Shown here piece by piece: positions 44,036-52,791 of a stretch of DNA of 64,000 bases (its first letter is position 1; every line of letters begins with the position of its first letter). Location of the stretch: positions 62,001-126,000 of the forward strand of contig NZ_QTJV01000003.1 in the NCBI RefSeq assembly GCF_003412465.1, in the 5' to 3' direction. This DNA comes from Chitinophaga silvisoli. GTDB lineage: Bacteria; Bacteroidota; Bacteroidia; Chitinophagales; Chitinophagaceae. The notes beneath the pieces were generated by a model. The model saw only the letters and a program-made list of their open reading frames with translations, ran no database searches and had not been told where the DNA came from. A program made the translations under genes and the position numbers.

Positions 44036-44866
44036 ATGATGAAGCAAACATTAGCACTTATAGCATTAGGTATTGTAAGCACGGGATTGTTTTCATGCAG
44101 GCATACGCGGAAGATAGCCGGTACGTCGTTTCCTGTTACAGATACTTCAAAACATACACCGGTAGCAGATAGCGCGGGCAACGCTGAAGCTGCGGCATTC
44201 AATAAAGACCTGCTGGGTAAAATCCAGAGCAACGTCATTGCCTACAAAACTTTCTCCGCTAAGCTGAAAGTAGATTACGAATCAGATACCAAGTCGCCCC
44301 CTGAAGTAACTGCCAATATCCGCATGACCAGGGATAGCCTGATCTGGATCTCTGTATCAGCACCCATCATCGGTGAAGTAGCACGTGCTATCATTACTCC
44401 GGATAGCCTCAAGGCTGTCAATAAAATGGATAAGAAAATATACCTGCGCGATATGAAAAACGCACAGGATCTCCTCAATATCCCGTTCGATTTCAAAACT
44501 TTGCAAGACATGATCGTCGGCAATCCGATCTTCCTGACAGATTCCATCTTCCAGGTAGTAAAGACACCGGCGGTGATTTCATTCAGCTGTGAAAGTGAAG
44601 TCTTTACAAGCCTGTTCAACGTATTTGCTGATGACTATGTATTGCAGCAAAGCAAGGTAATGGACAAGGATAAGGAGAAAGGGCGCTCATGCGAGCTGAC
44701 CTACGGAGAATATAAAACCATGGGGGGACATAAGTTTGCAACCCGCCGCCGCGTTTTTGTAGAAGCTAAGGGCGTAACGAAGATCAACATGGAATTTAAC
44801 AAAGTTGACTTTGACCAGCCTGTCAGCTATCCGTTCTCAATGCCTGCAGCTTATACAAAGGAATAG
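44036..44866 (+). CDS. DUF4292 lipoprotein (LolA-like fold)
   Basis: A 276-residue lipoprotein; lipobox STGLFSC gives Cys21. The mature part has the features of DUF4292: ITYKTFSAKLKVDYE-like start (AYKTFSAKLKVDYESD), IRMTRDSLIWISVSAPIIGE, DSLKAVNKMDKKIYL and a C-terminal strand set ending at KVDFDQPVSYPFSMP. The family is thought to resemble LolA/LolB, with a lipid-binding half barrel, which fits an envelope role, but no activity is shown. It lies between the TPR lipoprotein (16 bases) and the EnvC-like gene (67 bases). A second ATG one codon in is equally possible. Confidence 0.85.
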   Translation: MMKQTLALIALGIVSTGLFSCRHTRKIAGTSFPVTDTSKHTPVADSAGNAEAAAFNKDLLGKIQSNVIAYKTFSAKLKVDYESDTKSPPEVTANIRMTRDSLIWISVSAPIIGEVARAIITPDSLKAVNKMDKKIYLRDMKNAQDLLNIPFDFKTLQDMIVGNPIFLTDSIFQVVKTPAVISFSCESEVFTSLFNVFADDYVLQQSKVMDKDKEKGRSCELTYGEYKTMGGHKFATRRRVFVEAKGVTKINMEFNKVDFDQPVSYPFSMPAAYTKE

Positions 44867-44933
44867 TTAGTAATGTGCAGTATTGTACATGAAATTTGTA
44901 AATTGCTATTTTGCAGTTATCTTTAAAACCATC

Positions 44934-46373
44934 ATGCTGAATCTGAAGAAGTTTCTCCCATTAGTATTAGCAATAGGATTACTACCGGCCTTGCTCCACG
45001 CACAGGCTCCCACTCAATCGCGGGAAGAACTTGAGCATAGAAAAAGAGAGCTGCAGAAGGAAATCGATGAAGCCAACCAGGCCCTGAAAGAAACGAAGAA
45101 ATCTACCAGGGAAAGCCTCAGTCAGCTGAGAGCACTGAAAGAAAAGATTTCCCTGCGTTCACGCCTCATCAATAGTATCAACGAAGAAATCAACTTCATC
45201 AACGGAGATATCAATACTGCTTATCGTGACATCAAGACCCTGGAGAAAGACCTGGATACCCTGAAGTCACAATACGCTCAGCTGGTCGTATATGCCTACA
45301 AGAACCGTAGCACTTACGACATGCTGAACTTCATCTTTTCTGCACAGACTTTCAACGACGCGATCAAGCGCTATCAATACCTGAAACAATACCGTGATTA
45401 TCGTCGCCGGCAGGCAGACAATATCCTGTCTACCCAGGTATTGCTGAACAAGAAGATTGAAAGCCTGCGTGAGCAGAAAGAAAAGCGCTCAGGTACCCTG
45501 AAGACAGAGCAGGAACAACGCACCATTCTCGAAGCTGATAAAAAGGAAAAGGATGAGGTGCTGACCGGACTGAAAGGAAGAGAGAAAGAACTGGTAGCGG
45601 ACATCAACAAGAATAAGAAGGATGCCCAGAAAGTGCAGGCTGCTATCCAGGCAGTAATCCGTCGTGAAATAGAACTGGAGCGTAAAAAAGCAGAAGAGGA
45701 AGCACTGGCAAAACGTAAAGCAGCAGAAGAGAAGAAACGCAGGGAAGAAGCTGCCCGTAAAGCCGCCGCCGCTGCCGCTGCAGCAGCTGCCGCCAATAAG
45801 GCCGCTGACAATAATACGGCAAAGACAGAACCTAAAGCTGCCGCACCGGAACCTAAGCCGGAAGTGGTGAAGACTCCGCCGCCGGCACCGGCAGATGATG
45901 ATAAACCAGTTCGTACAGAAAACGTCCTGGAAGCAACACCAGAAGCACTGGCCCTGTCAGAAAGCTTTGAAAATAACAGGGGTAAATTACCATGGCCGGT
46001 AGCATCCGGCAATATCATCGGTCACTTCGGTAAACAACAACATGCGGTGATGGAAAGGATCACAGTAGAAAATGATGGTGTCATCATCGGTTGTAGCAAA
46101 GGAGCGCCGGTGAAAGCAATCTTTACGGGTGAAGTGAGAAAAGTGGCAGTGATACCTGGAGGAGGATCTCTCATCATTGTAAGACATGGTCAGTACTTTA
46201 CAAACTATGTACGCCTGCAGTCAGTAAACGTGAAGTCCGGGGATAGGGTAACGACCGGGCAGGTAATTGGTACTGCCGGTACAAATGAACTGGAGAACCT
46301 GGGAGAAGTTGAATTACAAATCTATAAAGGGGTAGTAAGGCAGAATCCTGAATCCTGGATCAGAAGGAAATAA
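44934..46373 (+). CDS. EnvC-like murein hydrolase activator with degenerate LytM domain
   Basis: A 479-residue secreted protein. Signal peptide MLNLKKFLPLVLAIGLLPAL; a long coiled coil (about residues 28-250); an Ala/Lys-rich, then Pro-rich linker; and a C-terminal LytM (M23) domain from about 360. In that domain the zinc ligands are absent: the first motif reads ITVENDGVIIGC, with no HxxxD, and the last reads VELQIYKG in place of HxHFE. This is the state of EnvC and NlpD, which do not cut peptidoglycan but activate amidases during cell separation. The ATG at 44934 is chosen over a TTG 17 codons upstream. A TATCTTTA box lies 8 bases before it. Confidence 0.88.
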   Translation: MLNLKKFLPLVLAIGLLPALLHAQAPTQSREELEHRKRELQKEIDEANQALKETKKSTRESLSQLRALKEKISLRSRLINSINEEINFINGDINTAYRDIKTLEKDLDTLKSQYAQLVVYAYKNRSTYDMLNFIFSAQTFNDAIKRYQYLKQYRDYRRRQADNILSTQVLLNKKIESLREQKEKRSGTLKTEQEQRTILEADKKEKDEVLTGLKGREKELVADINKNKKDAQKVQAAIQAVIRREIELERKKAEEEALAKRKAAEEKKRREEAARKAAAAAAAAAAANKAADNNTAKTEPKAAAPEPKPEVVKTPPPAPADDDKPVRTENVLEATPEALALSESFENNRGKLPWPVASGNIIGHFGKQQHAVMERITVENDGVIIGCSKGAPVKAIFTGEVRKVAVIPGGGSLIIVRHGQYFTNYVRLQSVNVKSGDRVTTGQVIGTAGTNELENLGEVELQIYKGVVRQNPESWIRRK

Positions 46374-46380
46374 AAGCAAT

Positions 46381-46418
46381 AAAAAAGGCCGGCTGTTTTA
46401 CAGCCGGCCTTTTTTATT
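46381..46418. terminator. Bidirectional terminator between the EnvC-like gene and bshA
   Basis: Long perfect stem, AAAAAAGGCCGGCTGT paired with ACAGCCGGCCTTTTTT, T runs on both strands. Confidence 0.93.
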
Positions 46419-46423
46419 GCTCT

Positions 46424-47572
46424 TTATTTTGCTAATACAAGCGTCTTATTAATCACCTCTTCATACAGCGCCTCATACTGCGGTATCACATTGCTGATAT
46501 GGAACCGCTGCGCCTGCTCCAAAGCCCCCTTCCTCACTCTCGCCAGCTTCTTCTCATCCGTCAGCAACTCTATTGCATGCTTCGCCATACTATTCACATC
46601 CCCTACAGGACTCAAATACCCCGTCTCCCCATGAATATTCACCTCCGGCAATCCTCCTGCATTGGAAGAAATCACCGGCACCTCTGCCGCCATGGCCTCC
46701 AGCGCTGCCAATCCAAAACTCTCATAATCCGAAGGCAGTAAAAACAGGTCAGAGATAGACATCACGTCTTCCAGCTGCTCCTGCTTACCCACAAACCTTA
46801 CATCTCCACAAAGGCCCATCTCCCTGCACATACACTCAATCGTTGGCCTGTCAGGTCCATCACCCACCAGCAGCAACTTAGCCGGCACCTGCTCCCTAAC
46901 CTGGGCAAACACCTTGATCACATCCGGCACTCTCTTCACCTTCCTGAAGTTCGACACATGCAGCAAAACCTTCTCCCCATTTGGAGCAATCGCATCCCTG
47001 AAATGCTTCAGTTCCGCTTCCCGGCGCTTAAAGCGCTCAGTATCAACAAAGTTGTAGATCACTTCAATATCCTTCTCGATCTGGAAAGATTTATAGGTCT
47101 CCTCTCTCAGGTTATTTGACACCGCAGTGATGGCATCAGACTCATTAATAGAGAAGGTCACCACCGGTGCATAGGTCTTATCCTTACCTACGAGCGTGAT
47201 ATCCGTACCATGCAGGGTTGTGATAAACGGCACGACACGACCGGTTTTACTCACAATCTGCTTAGCGAGGTAAGCAGTAGAAGCATGTGGAATGGCGTAA
47301 TGCACGTGCAGCAGATCCAGCTGCTGATTGAGAATTACATCCACCATGGTACTACTCAATGCTGATTCGTAGGGAGGGAAGTCAAAAAGAGGGTAGGTAG
47401 GTACCTGCACCTCATGATAATATATATTGGCATGGAAGGCATTTAGCCTTACAGGTTGCTGATACGTGATAAAATGTACCATATGCCCCTTGTCCGCCAG
47501 GGCTTTTCCAAGTTCCGTTGCCAGTACGCCACTACCCCCATAAGTAGGGTAACATACTATTCCTATACGCAT
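46424..47572 (-). CDS. bshA: N-acetyl-alpha-D-glucosaminyl L-malate synthase BshA
   Basis: Family GT4 glycosyltransferase that joins UDP-GlcNAc and L-malate in the first step of bacillithiol synthesis. The 382-residue protein begins MRIGIVCYPTYGGSGVLATELG and has the BshA-typical TYPLFDFPPYESAL, LLHVHYAIPHASTAYLAKQI and the nucleotide-sugar region FGLAALEAMAAEVPVISSNAGGLPE. The start at 47570-47572 is preferred over an alternative 18 codons upstream. BshB and BshC genes are not in the window. Bacillithiol is the main low-molecular-weight thiol of Bacteroidota, and the neighbouring peroxiredoxins do not lie in an operon with it. Confidence 0.95.
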   Translation of the reverse strand: MRIGIVCYPTYGGSGVLATELGKALADKGHMVHFITYQQPVRLNAFHANIYYHEVQVPTYPLFDFPPYESALSSTMVDVILNQQLDLLHVHYAIPHASTAYLAKQIVSKTGRVVPFITTLHGTDITLVGKDKTYAPVVTFSINESDAITAVSNNLREETYKSFQIEKDIEVIYNFVDTERFKRREAELKHFRDAIAPNGEKVLLHVSNFRKVKRVPDVIKVFAQVREQVPAKLLLVGDGPDRPTIECMCREMGLCGDVRFVGKQEQLEDVMSISDLFLLPSDYESFGLAALEAMAAEVPVISSNAGGLPEVNIHGETGYLSPVGDVNSMAKHAIELLTDEKKLARVRKGALEQAQRFHISNVIPQYEALYEEVINKTLVLAK

Positions 47573-47815
47573 GTTTGTTTTTTTAGAATGGATAACACCG
47601 AATGCAGAGCGCATCTTGCAGAACACGGCTTACATTATTACAGGTCTACAAAATTATAACATTTTAGGATGACATATCGGGAATTTGGGATTAACGGTGT
47701 CTGCCGCTGGTCATATTGAAGTATTTCCTCCCATGGAAACAGCCGCCCATCTATGTTAATTTTGAATTAACAGGGACTAATGATTAGTTTTAGCCCTTAA
47801 ATTGACAGTGTTTAT

Positions 47816-49198
47816 ATGTTTATGAGAAGATACATTTTGCCGGTATTGCTTAGCTGTACTTTACCGGCGCTAGCGCAACAGAAAGAGGACGATTCCCTGG
47901 CCTTTCGCCATATTGCCAACGAAATCCTGACCAACAGTAAGGCATATGCTAACCTGAAAGTATTAACCTCTGAAGTAGGTGGCCGCCTGGCCGGTTCCCC
48001 CGGTATGGTGAAAGCCGAAAAATGGGGTGTAAAGGCCCTGAAAGAAGCCGGTGCTGATACCGTATACTTACAGGAGTGTATGGTGCCTCACTGGGTAAGA
48101 GGTGCGAAGGAAGAAGCCCGTATCATCAGCCGTCGCCGTGACTTCATTCCACCACTGGCTGTACTGGCCCTTGGTAATTCAGTAGGCAGCGGTCCTGCCG
48201 GTGTCACTGCTCCTGTAATAGAAGTCGCATCTTTCGATGACCTGGAAGCAAAGAAAGACCAGGTGAAAGGAAAGATCGTGTTTTATAATTATCATTTCAA
48301 TCCCACCTTCATCCACACCTTCGAATCTTATGGAGATGCGGTGAAATACAGGGGTCGTGGTGCCAGTGCTGCAGCTAAATATGGTGCTACGGCGGTGATC
48401 GTTCGCTCTATGTCGCACGGGGCGAACAATTTCCCTCATACCGGTGCCATGAGCTATGACGAGGCTTATCCGAAGATCCCTGCAGTAGCGATTGGCCTTG
48501 AAGATGCAGACCTGCTCAGCAACCGCCTGAAAGATGAAAAGGACCTGAAAGTATACCTCCGCACAAATGCAAAGATGCTGCCTGATACCATTGGTCACAA
48601 CGTGATCGCTGAGCTGAGAGGGAGTGAACACCCTGAACAGATTATCACCGTAGGTGGTCACCTGGATTCATGGGATGTAAATGAAGGCGCACATGATGAT
48701 GGTACCGGTTGTGTACAGGCAATTGAAATACTGAGAACTTTCAAGGCGCTGGGTATTCGTCCAAAGCACACGATCAGGGTAGTATTGTTTGCGAACGAAG
48801 AAAACGGTACCCGTGGTGGTAAAAAATATGCAGAAGTAGCCAAAGCGAAAAATGAACAGCATATCTTCGCTTTAGAGAGCGATGCAGGTGGATTTACACC
48901 CCGTGGATTTGCATTTACCATGCCTGCGGAAAAGAAAGCAAAGATCCAGTCATGGGCACCTTTATTCCGCCCTTACGAAGTGACTGATTTCACAGAAGAA
49001 GGTGGTGGTGTGGATGTAGGCCAGCTTGCAGAAGCTATAGGTGTGCCAATGGGCGAACTGCTGCCGGATTCACAAAGATATTTCGACCTGCATCACGCAG
49101 CAAACGATGTATTCGCTGCGGTGAACAAACGTGAACTGGAACTGGGAGCATTCAGCATGGCCGGTTTGTTATACCTGATTGATGAGTACGGACTTTAA
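47816..49198 (+). CDS. Secreted M28 family metallopeptidase with PA domain
   Basis: A 460-residue exported aminopeptidase-type enzyme. Signal peptide ends near PALAQQ (residue 21). A protease-associated insertion covers about residues 120-260. The M28 zinc ligands are H282 and the Asp in GGHLDSWD, the Asp of AHDDGTG, catalytic and metal Glu in ANEENGTRGG, the Asp of ALESDAGGF, and the His of FDLHHAANDVF. It likely removes N-terminal amino acids from peptides in the periplasm or outside the cell. The ATG at 47816 or the one two codons later could be used. A single gene; the next small gene begins 79 bases downstream. Confidence 0.92.
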   Translation: MFMRRYILPVLLSCTLPALAQQKEDDSLAFRHIANEILTNSKAYANLKVLTSEVGGRLAGSPGMVKAEKWGVKALKEAGADTVYLQECMVPHWVRGAKEEARIISRRRDFIPPLAVLALGNSVGSGPAGVTAPVIEVASFDDLEAKKDQVKGKIVFYNYHFNPTFIHTFESYGDAVKYRGRGASAAAKYGATAVIVRSMSHGANNFPHTGAMSYDEAYPKIPAVAIGLEDADLLSNRLKDEKDLKVYLRTNAKMLPDTIGHNVIAELRGSEHPEQIITVGGHLDSWDVNEGAHDDGTGCVQAIEILRTFKALGIRPKHTIRVVLFANEENGTRGGKKYAEVAKAKNEQHIFALESDAGGFTPRGFAFTMPAEKKAKIQSWAPLFRPYEVTDFTEEGGGVDVGQLAEAIGVPMGELLPDSQRYFDLHHAANDVFAAVNKRELELGAFSMAGLLYLIDEYGL

Positions 49199-49277
49199 AT
49201 AACTATAGGCGAATCATCTGGCTGGCATTTGCACGCCAGGTGCTTCGCCCGGAAGTTCATTAATAAAAACACATACT

Positions 49278-49658
49278 ATGGGCAGGTTCCTTTTTACTGT
49301 AATAGCAGTGGTGGTGTTGCTGATAGCGGGGGTAGTAGGTTACAGGTATTATTTCGTGTTTGGCCGGGGTGTAAAAGCCGGTGAGCTGAACTACTTTGTT
49401 GAGAAAGGTTATGTATTCAAAACCTATGAAGGCCGGCTCATACAAAGTGGCTATCGCTCCAGGCAGCCAGGCGCTTTACAGTCAAATGAGTTCCGGTTTT
49501 CTGTGACGAATGATAGGGTGGCAGAGCAGTTAATGCGGAGCAGTGGGAAATTTGTGGAGCTGCATTACAAGGAATATCTCGGTGCTTTACCCTGGAGGGG
49601 TTTTAGCAATTTTATCGTGGATAGCGTGTTGTCAATAAAAGATCCCGTTTATCAATAG
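49278..49658 (+). CDS. Small membrane-anchored conserved protein
   Basis: A 126-residue protein. Residues 4-21 form one membrane helix (FLFTVIAVVVLLIAGVVG), followed by YRYYFVFGRGVKAGELNYF and KGYVFKTYEGRLIQSGYRS, a pattern I associate with a small uncharacterised family found throughout Bacteroidota, sometimes wrongly labelled as 6-phosphogluconate dehydrogenase, to which it has no resemblance. The soluble part is beta-rich and includes ALPWRGFSNFIVDSVLSI. It is likely anchored in the inner membrane facing the periplasm. The function is unknown. It lies after the M28 peptidase gene and ends at a strong terminator. Confidence 0.8.
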   Translation: MGRFLFTVIAVVVLLIAGVVGYRYYFVFGRGVKAGELNYFVEKGYVFKTYEGRLIQSGYRSRQPGALQSNEFRFSVTNDRVAEQLMRSSGKFVELHYKEYLGALPWRGFSNFIVDSVLSIKDPVYQ

Positions 49659-49697
49659 AAAAAAAGCGCTTTTACCGAAGGTAAAAGCGCTTTTTTT
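49659..49697. terminator. Bidirectional terminator after the small membrane protein
   Basis: Perfect stem AAAAAGCGCTTTTACC/GGTAAAAGCGCTTTTT with a GAA-type loop and T runs on both strands. Confidence 0.93.
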
Positions 49698-50412
49698 ATT
49701 GTGCCAGGAACAGGAAGATCGCCGGTCGCTTATGCAGCTCCGGCAACTGCTTTTTCCAGTCTTTGACAGTCTTCGTTTTAATAAACTCTTCCGGCCCTGT
49801 TATATCAGCCGCAATGCACAGGAGCGTTGTCTCTTTACAGGTACTCAGCAAATCCCTCACCAGGTGGTTATTCCGGTAAGGTGTCTCGATAAACATCTGT
49901 GTCTGGTGTTTCTTTATCGATTCCAGTTCCAGGTCTTTAATCGCTTTTACACGCTCGCCTGGCTTCACTGGCAGGTAACCTACAAACTGGAAGTTCTGTC
50001 CGTTCATACCAGATGCAATCAATGCCATCAGCATTGAATTGGGCCCTACCATTGGTATGATGGGAGCATCTATACTATGTGCAGCTAATACGATCCGGTG
50101 TCCGGGATCTGCAATGGCAGGACAGCCTGCCTCACTCATGATACCTATGTCTTTTCCTTCCAGCAGGAACTTCTTAGCCTGTTCTGAATCGGAAACCTGG
50201 TTCATACCAGGACCCTGCATTAACAGGATTTGCAGGTTGTCAATATTAATACTTCTGTCCAGTGCCTTCAGGTACCTCCTTGCGGTACGTTCATTCTCCA
50301 CAAAGAATACGCTGATCTTTTGTACAGCCGCTGTAACGTATGGCGGAATAGTGTGCAGTCCTTCGGGACTCAGCACAGTGGGAATCAGGTATACTTTACC
50401 AGGTTGCTCCAT
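49696..50412 (-). CDS. SAM-dependent methyltransferase, short RsmI-like type
   Basis: A 238-residue protein of the tetrapyrrole-methylase fold. It opens MEQPGKVYLIPTVLSPEGL and has FVENERTARRYLKAL, GIMSEAGCPAIADPG, and VPMVGPNSMLMALIASG-like (PIIPMVGPNSMLMALIAS) segments, which correspond to RsmI, the 16S rRNA C1402 ribose methyltransferase. It lacks the C-terminal extension of classical RsmI (about 280 residues), so an RNA substrate is likely but not certain. The ATG at 50410-50412 lies inside the end of the EI24 gene (17-base overlap), pointing to translational coupling. Confidence 0.82.
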   Translation of the reverse strand: MEQPGKVYLIPTVLSPEGLHTIPPYVTAAVQKISVFFVENERTARRYLKALDRSINIDNLQILLMQGPGMNQVSDSEQAKKFLLEGKDIGIMSEAGCPAIADPGHRIVLAAHSIDAPIIPMVGPNSMLMALIASGMNGQNFQFVGYLPVKPGERVKAIKDLELESIKKHQTQMFIETPYRNNHLVRDLLSTCKETTLLCIAADITGPEEFIKTKTVKDWKKQLPELHKRPAIFLFLAQ

Positions 50413-51175
50413 GTAACAGGCGTTTATCAGATAAATGAATAGTTGCAGCAATCACCGCGTAGGAAGGAGCCATGATCCATCCTAATACAGGAATGAACAT
50501 CAATAAATAAAACACCATACCATTGCCCAGGGCAATACCTCTGTGTGCGCGTATAAATTGAATACTTTGTTTCGTATTGAGCCTGTGTCTTTCACAGCTA
50601 TAATCTACCATGGAGAAGCCATAGAAATATGCCTCAATAAAGAAGGCAAACAATGGCGTGATCCATCCTACAATCGGGATAAAGGACAAGATGATCAGTA
50701 CTATCACACACACAGTCTGGTTAAGGCTATTACGGATTGACATCACGATGCCTCTTACCATATCTTTCATAAACTGTTGCCAGCTGAAAGGGTATTCTTT
50801 CCTGTCCATGAGTGCTTCCGTCTTTTCGGAGAGGTACGAAAACAGGGGAGAACCCAATACCAGGAAGAGGTATTTGTAGTAAGAAAAACAGAGTAGTAAG
50901 ATCATGAACCGGATGGAGAGTCCCAGCAGGATAAAGAAGAAACTGATCCAGCTGCTTTCGAGGTCCTGGATCCAGACTTTCACCGGAAGCAGGTTAAAAA
51001 GGTATTCAACAAAGTCCCCCGAATATCCCCACACAAAATATATCCCCGTCATGAAGAGTATGCAGTACACGATACCAGGTATCAGTATCCATTTCCATAA
51101 CTTGTGCTGCATGATAAACTGATGTGCTTTCCCATAAGCCTGTACGGCCGCCAGTACTTCTCTGAATGAAAACAA
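50396..51175 (-). CDS. EI24 domain membrane protein (CysZ-like)
   Basis: A 259-residue protein with about five hydrophobic helices; FREVLAAVQAYGKAHQFIMQ at the start and SIRNSLNQTVCVIVLIILSF and IEAYFYGFSMVDYSCER in the middle are typical of the EI24/CysZ superfamily. E. coli CysZ takes up sulfate; other members are uncharacterised, so sulfate transport is only one possibility. The start is TTG at 51173-51175; no ATG or GTG in frame fits the N-terminus. It overlaps the RsmI-like gene by 17 bases and is the first gene of the pair. It is preceded by a 287-base gap with no gene I can support. Confidence 0.83.
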   Translation of the reverse strand: MFSFREVLAAVQAYGKAHQFIMQHKLWKWILIPGIVYCILFMTGIYFVWGYSGDFVEYLFNLLPVKVWIQDLESSWISFFFILLGLSIRFMILLLCFSYYKYLFLVLGSPLFSYLSEKTEALMDRKEYPFSWQQFMKDMVRGIVMSIRNSLNQTVCVIVLIILSFIPIVGWITPLFAFFIEAYFYGFSMVDYSCERHRLNTKQSIQFIRAHRGIALGNGMVFYLLMFIPVLGWIMAPSYAVIAATIHLSDKRLLHGATW

Positions 51176-51410
51176 AATTCTAGTGTTTTTGAATTAGTTA
51201 TAGCATTATTCGCATTGATCGGATTGTAAATAACTAAAAATCACGATAAAAACCCTAAAAAATTAAGCTGAGTGCGAAATAGCGGGGATTATTGGGATAA
51301 AATCCCTGAAAATAGTGATGAATCCGGCCAATCGGCTGCTGTCGCCAGTAGCCATAATCAAAAGCATTTATGGCATAAAAATGAATCAACGGGATGTCCT
51401 GAAAAACAAA

Positions 51411-51438
51411 AAACCTGCCCGTTTATAGCAGGCAGGTC
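51411..51438 (-). terminator. Terminator of the PorP/SprF gene
   Basis: Stem ACCTGCC/GGCAGGT with an 11-base loop and a T run on the minus strand, 25 bases after the stop codon. Confidence 0.75.
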
Positions 51439-51462
51439 TCTTTATTTTGGTTTATGTCAGAC

Positions 51463-52482
51463 TTAGAATCTTGGACACATGGTCTTATACTTGTTACTAT
51501 CATTCCTTCTGTGAATATAGATCACTGACAGTTCCAGACCACCGCGGTAGTTGGAAGCGGGTTTCAGTGAAGATACGTTCATATCGTATGTCAGACCTAC
51601 GGTGAAGCCACCGATTTCCAGGCCTACATAAGGATTGATCGCATCTTTCAGACGGTACCAGCTACCCAGGTAGAATACAGTAGGATTTTCTTCCATACCG
51701 CCGCTCAGGTCAAAGCCATAAGCACCACCAAAGGTAAACTCGCTTGCAGTGCTCTGTTTCATATACAGGGCGGATGCGTGAATGCGGTTAGTACCATTTA
51801 CAGGGAAGGAACCTCCTCCATGTACAGTTACGCGTGATGTCAGCCTGTTGTTGTTCTGTTGCATGAACGTTTCAGTTGGCTGTGTGATATGGTATAAGGA
51901 GACACCGGCGTAAATGTTGGAAGATTCACCGACCAGACCGTTATACAGGATCCCAATGTTTGGATCCAGATAAGAGATGTTCGGGTTTGCAATGGTTTCA
52001 CCGCTGGGTATAGACGGGTTATAACCATTATTGTCTATCTGATTTTCGAATACCAGTTTGCTTTGATCCAGGCGTTTGGATACATATGTAGCCTGTACAC
52101 CTACGGCGAGGGTATGGTTTCCTTCCGGATCCAGACCTTTGTGATAAGCAGTACTAAAGCTCAGGTAGGTAGAGGTGAGTGCACCGCCACCGGTTCTGTC
52201 ATACATAGCCATCAAACCTACGCCCCAGATATCAGTATAGGAAATCACATTCTTGAGAATGCCGAAGTCGATTGCAGCAGTTCCTGTAGTGAAAGGGGTG
52301 GAGATGCTTCGCCATTGTTCACGGTAGTTACCGGATACTCTGTAGTCGCCGGAGAACAGACCCGTCATTGCAGGATTCAGCGTCATTGGAGATGCGAAAA
52401 ACTGCGAAAAATGGGGATCCTGCGCCCTGGCGGGGTTCATCAGATAAAGGGTGATCGTTAAAAACAGCAACACTTTTTTCAT
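51463..52482 (-). CDS. Type IX secretion membrane protein PorP/SprF family
   Basis: A 339-residue outer-membrane beta-barrel. Signal peptide MKKVLLFLTITLYLMNPARA, followed by the family hallmark QDPHFSQFFASPMTLNPAMTG and later beta-strand pairs such as NHTLAVGVQATYVSKRLDQS and NPYVGLEIGGFTVGLTYDMN. Members are encoded singly near large adhesins or in the core T9SS operon and help to place type B cargo proteins on the surface. No SprB-type adhesin is next to it here. The ATG at 52480-52482 starts a normal signal peptide; the frame runs open 31 codons further upstream without a plausible start. A terminator follows. Confidence 0.9.
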   Translation of the reverse strand: MKKVLLFLTITLYLMNPARAQDPHFSQFFASPMTLNPAMTGLFSGDYRVSGNYREQWRSISTPFTTGTAAIDFGILKNVISYTDIWGVGLMAMYDRTGGGALTSTYLSFSTAYHKGLDPEGNHTLAVGVQATYVSKRLDQSKLVFENQIDNNGYNPSIPSGETIANPNISYLDPNIGILYNGLVGESSNIYAGVSLYHITQPTETFMQQNNNRLTSRVTVHGGGSFPVNGTNRIHASALYMKQSTASEFTFGGAYGFDLSGGMEENPTVFYLGSWYRLKDAINPYVGLEIGGFTVGLTYDMNVSSLKPASNYRGGLELSVIYIHRRNDSNKYKTMCPRF

Positions 52483-52791
52483 AGAGCAATACTTATGTAT
52501 AGGGTTTCTCGTGCCTACATGTGAAGGTACACAAAGCTCGTCATATCTCAAATTAAAATTATATAACTTTAACACTGAGAAACCTCTAAGACGTTCAGAA
52601 TTATTGGTTTATTAACTTTATTTTTCCCTTACAAAACTACCGGGCAACCGGGGTTTGACTTATTTTGGCTGTATTGCTGCACACCCGGACCAGATGGCCC
52701 GGAATTCTTTCCTGTAGCCGCTCGAATCAATGCTAACCGGACCTGTAGTGGCAGATCCGGTTACTCTTCTGTTACTATTTTTAGTAAGATC
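52483..52791. other. Spacer between upp and the PorP/SprF gene
   Basis: No gene visible. It holds a hairpin AACCGGA/TCCGGTT at 52735-52762 downstream of upp, without a T run, so a poor terminator candidate. The part next to the PorP/SprF gene is AT-rich and must hold its promoter. Confidence 0.4.

Noticed and set aside
44934..46373. Reading the LytM protein as an active M23 endopeptidase
   Set aside because: The HxxxD and HxH zinc ligands are missing, so an activator role is the better call.
51272..51466. 64-codon plus-strand frame in the gap before the PorP/SprF gene
   Set aside because: It overlaps the terminator hairpin at 51411-51438 and the end of the PorP/SprF gene; composition is not protein-like.
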